Shown piece by piece: positions 32,560 to 34,218 of a stretch of DNA of 34,218 bases (the stretch's first letter is position 1; each line of letters begins with the position of its first letter). The stretch is from contig JAHEYT010000069.1 of assembly GCA_023251455.1 (NCBI GenBank), positions 1-34,218 of the forward strand, in the 5' to 3' direction. This DNA is from Bacteroidota bacterium (GTDB taxonomy: Bacteria; Bacteroidota; Bacteroidia; Bacteroidales; Prolixibacteraceae). The notes below the pieces were generated by a model. That model did no database searches. It was given only the letters and a program-made list of their open reading frames with translations, and was not told the DNA's origin. A program made the translations under genes and the position numbers.

Positions 32560-33465
32560 ATGCTTAAGCTGATACCTGTTATTCTGTTGATATTCTTTTC
32601 GTTTACCGGAAAAGCTCAAATCAATATGGTGGTGAAACAAGGTGGTTTCCTTTTTATGGAAGGAAAAGACAGTATCTTTTTTTACCAGCGAAGTCCAAAA
32701 GATAAGAATGGTGAATACAGCCGCTGCAATTATATCCATCCACTTTATGGGCCTGATGGTTCAAGGATTACAGAAGATTTTCCGGCCGATCACCCACATC
32801 ATCGCGGCATTTTTTGGGCGTGGCATCAGATTTTAATCAACAATAAACAGGTTTCCGACGGATGGGAATTGAAAAATTTTCAGCAAAAGGTTATCAACTT
32901 TGAGTTTATGCTTCAAAAAGGAGTTGGGTCATTAAACACAACAGTCGAATGGAGATCTCCATTGTGGAAAAATGGTGAAAAAGCTTACATGAAAGAAGAT
33001 ACCAAAATTACCATCCATCCTAAAACCGGAAATTACAGGCGCATAGATTTTGAAATCAGGCTGAAAGCGCTGACCGACCGGTTAAGTATTGGTGGCTCTG
33101 ACGATGAAAAGGGTTACAGTGGATTTTCGGCCCGATTGAAATTGCCTGCCGATGTGACTTTCTCAGGTGAAAAAGGTGTGATAGAACCAGTAAATACAGC
33201 CACCGAAGCAGGGAATTCAATGGTTGTAAGTGGCGCTTTTTTGAATGGCGAGAAACAAGGCGGATTAGCTATTTGGAGCGATCCATCCAATCCGGCGCCG
33301 TCAACGAGTTGGATCATCCGGAAAACTGCAAGTATGCAAAATGCAGCATTTCCGGGACGAAACCCGGTAGCCATTCCATTCGACCAACCTTTAGTGCTGA
33401 AATATTCGCTACTTGTTTTTCAGGACTGTATGAGCCAGAAGCAGATTAAGAAAGTAATGAAATAG
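32560..33465 (+). CDS. Secreted DUF6807 (PmoA-like) protein
   Basis: A 301-residue exported protein with a signal peptide (about 1-19, cleavage after GKAQ). It contains the hallmark HPHHRGIFWAWHQI (about 80-93) of the family once labelled 'methane oxygenase PmoA' and now DUF6807. That old name does not describe its function; members are found in Bacteroidota and Planctomycetota beside oxidoreductases and DUF1080 genes. The beta-rich body (for example LSIGGSDDEKGYSGFSARLK) resembles a sugar-epimerase-like or lectin-like fold. It follows the DUF1080-oxidoreductase unit behind a terminator and may act on the same glycan in the periplasm. No enzyme activity can be claimed. Confidence 0.87.
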   Translation: MLKLIPVILLIFFSFTGKAQINMVVKQGGFLFMEGKDSIFFYQRSPKDKNGEYSRCNYIHPLYGPDGSRITEDFPADHPHHRGIFWAWHQILINNKQVSDGWELKNFQQKVINFEFMLQKGVGSLNTTVEWRSPLWKNGEKAYMKEDTKITIHPKTGNYRRIDFEIRLKALTDRLSIGGSDDEKGYSGFSARLKLPADVTFSGEKGVIEPVNTATEAGNSMVVSGAFLNGEKQGGLAIWSDPSNPAPSTSWIIRKTASMQNAAFPGRNPVAIPFDQPLVLKYSLLVFQDCMSQKQIKKVMK

Positions 33466-33498
33466 TATTCAGTCGCAGTAGTTCATTTAAAAAATATG

Positions 33499-33597
33499 TA
33501 GTCATTTGTGGTCAATTGCTTCGCGTCGTTCGTAGAAAAGCAGCTGTAACTCGAATCTAAAAGACGACAAATGACTATTGAATGACTTAATGACAAC
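33499..33597. repeat. Dispersed intergenic repeat with inverted arms, copy 2
   Basis: A 99-base element homologous to 22914-23004. The arms TAGTCATTTGT (33499-33509) and ACAAATGACTA (33567-33577) pair perfectly over 11 bases. The right end is followed by TTGAATGAC and TTAATGACAAC. The middle differs by some substitutions and a short insertion; the GCTTCGCGTC core is identical. It lies between the DUF6807 and cupin genes, 18 bases before the cupin ATG. Confidence 0.85.
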
Positions 33598-33615
33598 AAT
33601 TTAACCAATTTAGAT

Positions 33616-33954
33616 ATGCCTGTTCTAAAATTCTCAGAAAGTACTCCTGAAATCGTTCGCGAAGGTCTGGAGCGTCGCAATATCTACACTTCAAATTTAA
33701 TGACTGTTATCGTCGATTTTACCGACGGTCCTTGGGCCGAAGCAGAGCCATTTCATTCGCATACACACGAGCAAACCTGCTATTTAGCTTCAGGAGAGAT
33801 TATTTTTTACTGCGAAGGAGAACCAGATCAACATCTTCAGGCTGGCGACATGTTTGCGGTTGCTTCGGGCAAGAAACATACGGTAAAAATTCTGTCTGCA
33901 ACAGCTCGTTTAATCGACAGCTTTAATCCAATCCGGCAGGAATTCATCCGCTAA
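33616..33954 (+). CDS. Small single-domain cupin protein
   Basis: A 112-residue cupin. The metal-binding first motif is HSHTHEQTCYLASGEIIFY (about 49-67) with histidines and a glutamate, and the second motif is GDMFAVASGKKHTVKIL (about 77-93). No signal peptide, so it is cytoplasmic. Small cupins of this type bind a metal and act on or sense small sugars and acids. It lies behind the DUF6807 gene, with a dispersed repeat between. It may belong functionally to the sugar locus, but it has its own upstream region. Confidence 0.87.
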   Translation: MPVLKFSESTPEIVREGLERRNIYTSNLMTVIVDFTDGPWAEAEPFHSHTHEQTCYLASGEIIFYCEGEPDQHLQAGDMFAVASGKKHTVKILSATARLIDSFNPIRQEFIR

Positions 33955-34115
33955 ACGCATTTCAATATATGGGTTTTGTTCAAATTTCAGGCTTATTCAG
34001 GACTGAAAGATATTTCTGTGGTATCAAAAATATCTATGGCTGATATTCATTATTTATTTCCCCGCCTCGAACATATCCGAAAACGTGGTGTTTCATAAGC
34101 CTAATCAGATTTGAA

Positions 34116-34218
34116 ATGAAGAGAAGCAAAAATTTCTGGTACAAACTCGGGTTTACCATTAGTGGTGCTGTTGGAGGTTTTTTGTATTGGAAATTTATTG
34201 GCTGCGATAGTGGTACCT
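34116..34218 (+). CDS. DUF6132-family small membrane protein, 5' end only
   Basis: The frame opens at the ATG at 34116 and runs off the window. The 34 visible residues comprise a basic start (MKRSKNFWYK), a hydrophobic glycine-rich helix (LGFTISGAVGGFLYW) and then KFIGCDSGT. The GC-SGT motif after a single helix is the recognisable mark of the DUF6132 family, small membrane proteins common in Bacteroidota next to rhodanese or thiol-related genes. The function is unknown. The 161 bases before it hold nothing I can name. Confidence 0.7.
   Translation, partial: MKRSKNFWYKLGFTISGAVGGFLYWKFIGCDSGT

Noticed and set aside
1..34218. tRNA, rRNA, transposase or integrase genes
   Set aside because: None was recognised in the intergenic regions or among the proteins. 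The mobile character of the 15.5-16.6 kb unit rests only on repeats and composition.

Overview
The window looks like chromosomal DNA from a free-living or environmental member of the Bacteroidota, most likely the Bacteroidales/Marinilabiliales side (Prolixibacteraceae-like; an inference from gene content, not a search). The evidence is a moderately AT-rich sequence, almost no Shine-Dalgarno motifs, and repeated Bacteroidota-type -7 promoter motifs (TAnnTTTG). Two of these, upstream of mutS2 and rocD, have a -33 TTTG at exactly 19 bp. Several families are typical of the phylum: DUF1460, BatA-like vWA proteins, TPR histidine kinases, DUF1080, DUF6807 and DUF6132.

Layout. 1-5.4 kb: the 3' end of a probable priA meets a minus-strand cluster of two tandem LpxL/HtrB-type acyltransferases and a DUF1460 cell-wall amidase. 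A secreted C1 (bleomycin-hydrolase-like) peptidase with a strong terminator and a probable outer-membrane protein follow. 5.4-11.2 kb: a 1431-residue AsmA/TamB-like protein with a regular internal repeat of about 175 residues, then ornithine aminotransferase. 11.4-15.4 kb: a TPR sensor kinase without a partner regulator, convergent with a BatA-type vWA membrane protein. 15.5-17.4 kb is the most accessory part. It holds an AT-rich lone gene bounded by an 11-bp inverted repeat and followed by a GC-rich palindromic element, then a 21-bp minisatellite, then a small secreted protein with a textbook terminator. 17.5-25 kb: housekeeping genes (tex, a PspC-domain protein, mutS2), a helicase-like protein reduced to one RecA domain, and a membrane metallophosphoesterase. 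25.1-25.7 kb: a MntA/HepT toxin-antitoxin pair closed by a perfect 18-bp hairpin. 25.8-34 kb: a divergent sugar-catabolism locus. At the right edge a DUF6132 gene is cut off.

How the genes may work together. The right-hand locus has a minus-strand arm (Na+/solute symporter, zinc alcohol dehydrogenase, Gfo/Idh/MocA oxidoreductase) and a plus-strand arm (double-DUF1080 protein, Tat-exported Gfo/Idh/MocA oxidoreductase, DUF6807 protein, cupin). Together they suggest oxidation of a glycoside or polyol to a keto intermediate in the periplasm, non-classical cleavage, uptake and further oxidation. The substrate cannot be read from sequence.

The least explained signals are the cassette-like unit at 15.5-16.6 kb, the 21-bp tandem repeat at 16.7-17.0 kb, and a roughly 95-bp dispersed intergenic repeat present twice (22.9 and 33.5 kb). 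No rRNA, tRNA, CRISPR array, transposase or integrase was seen.
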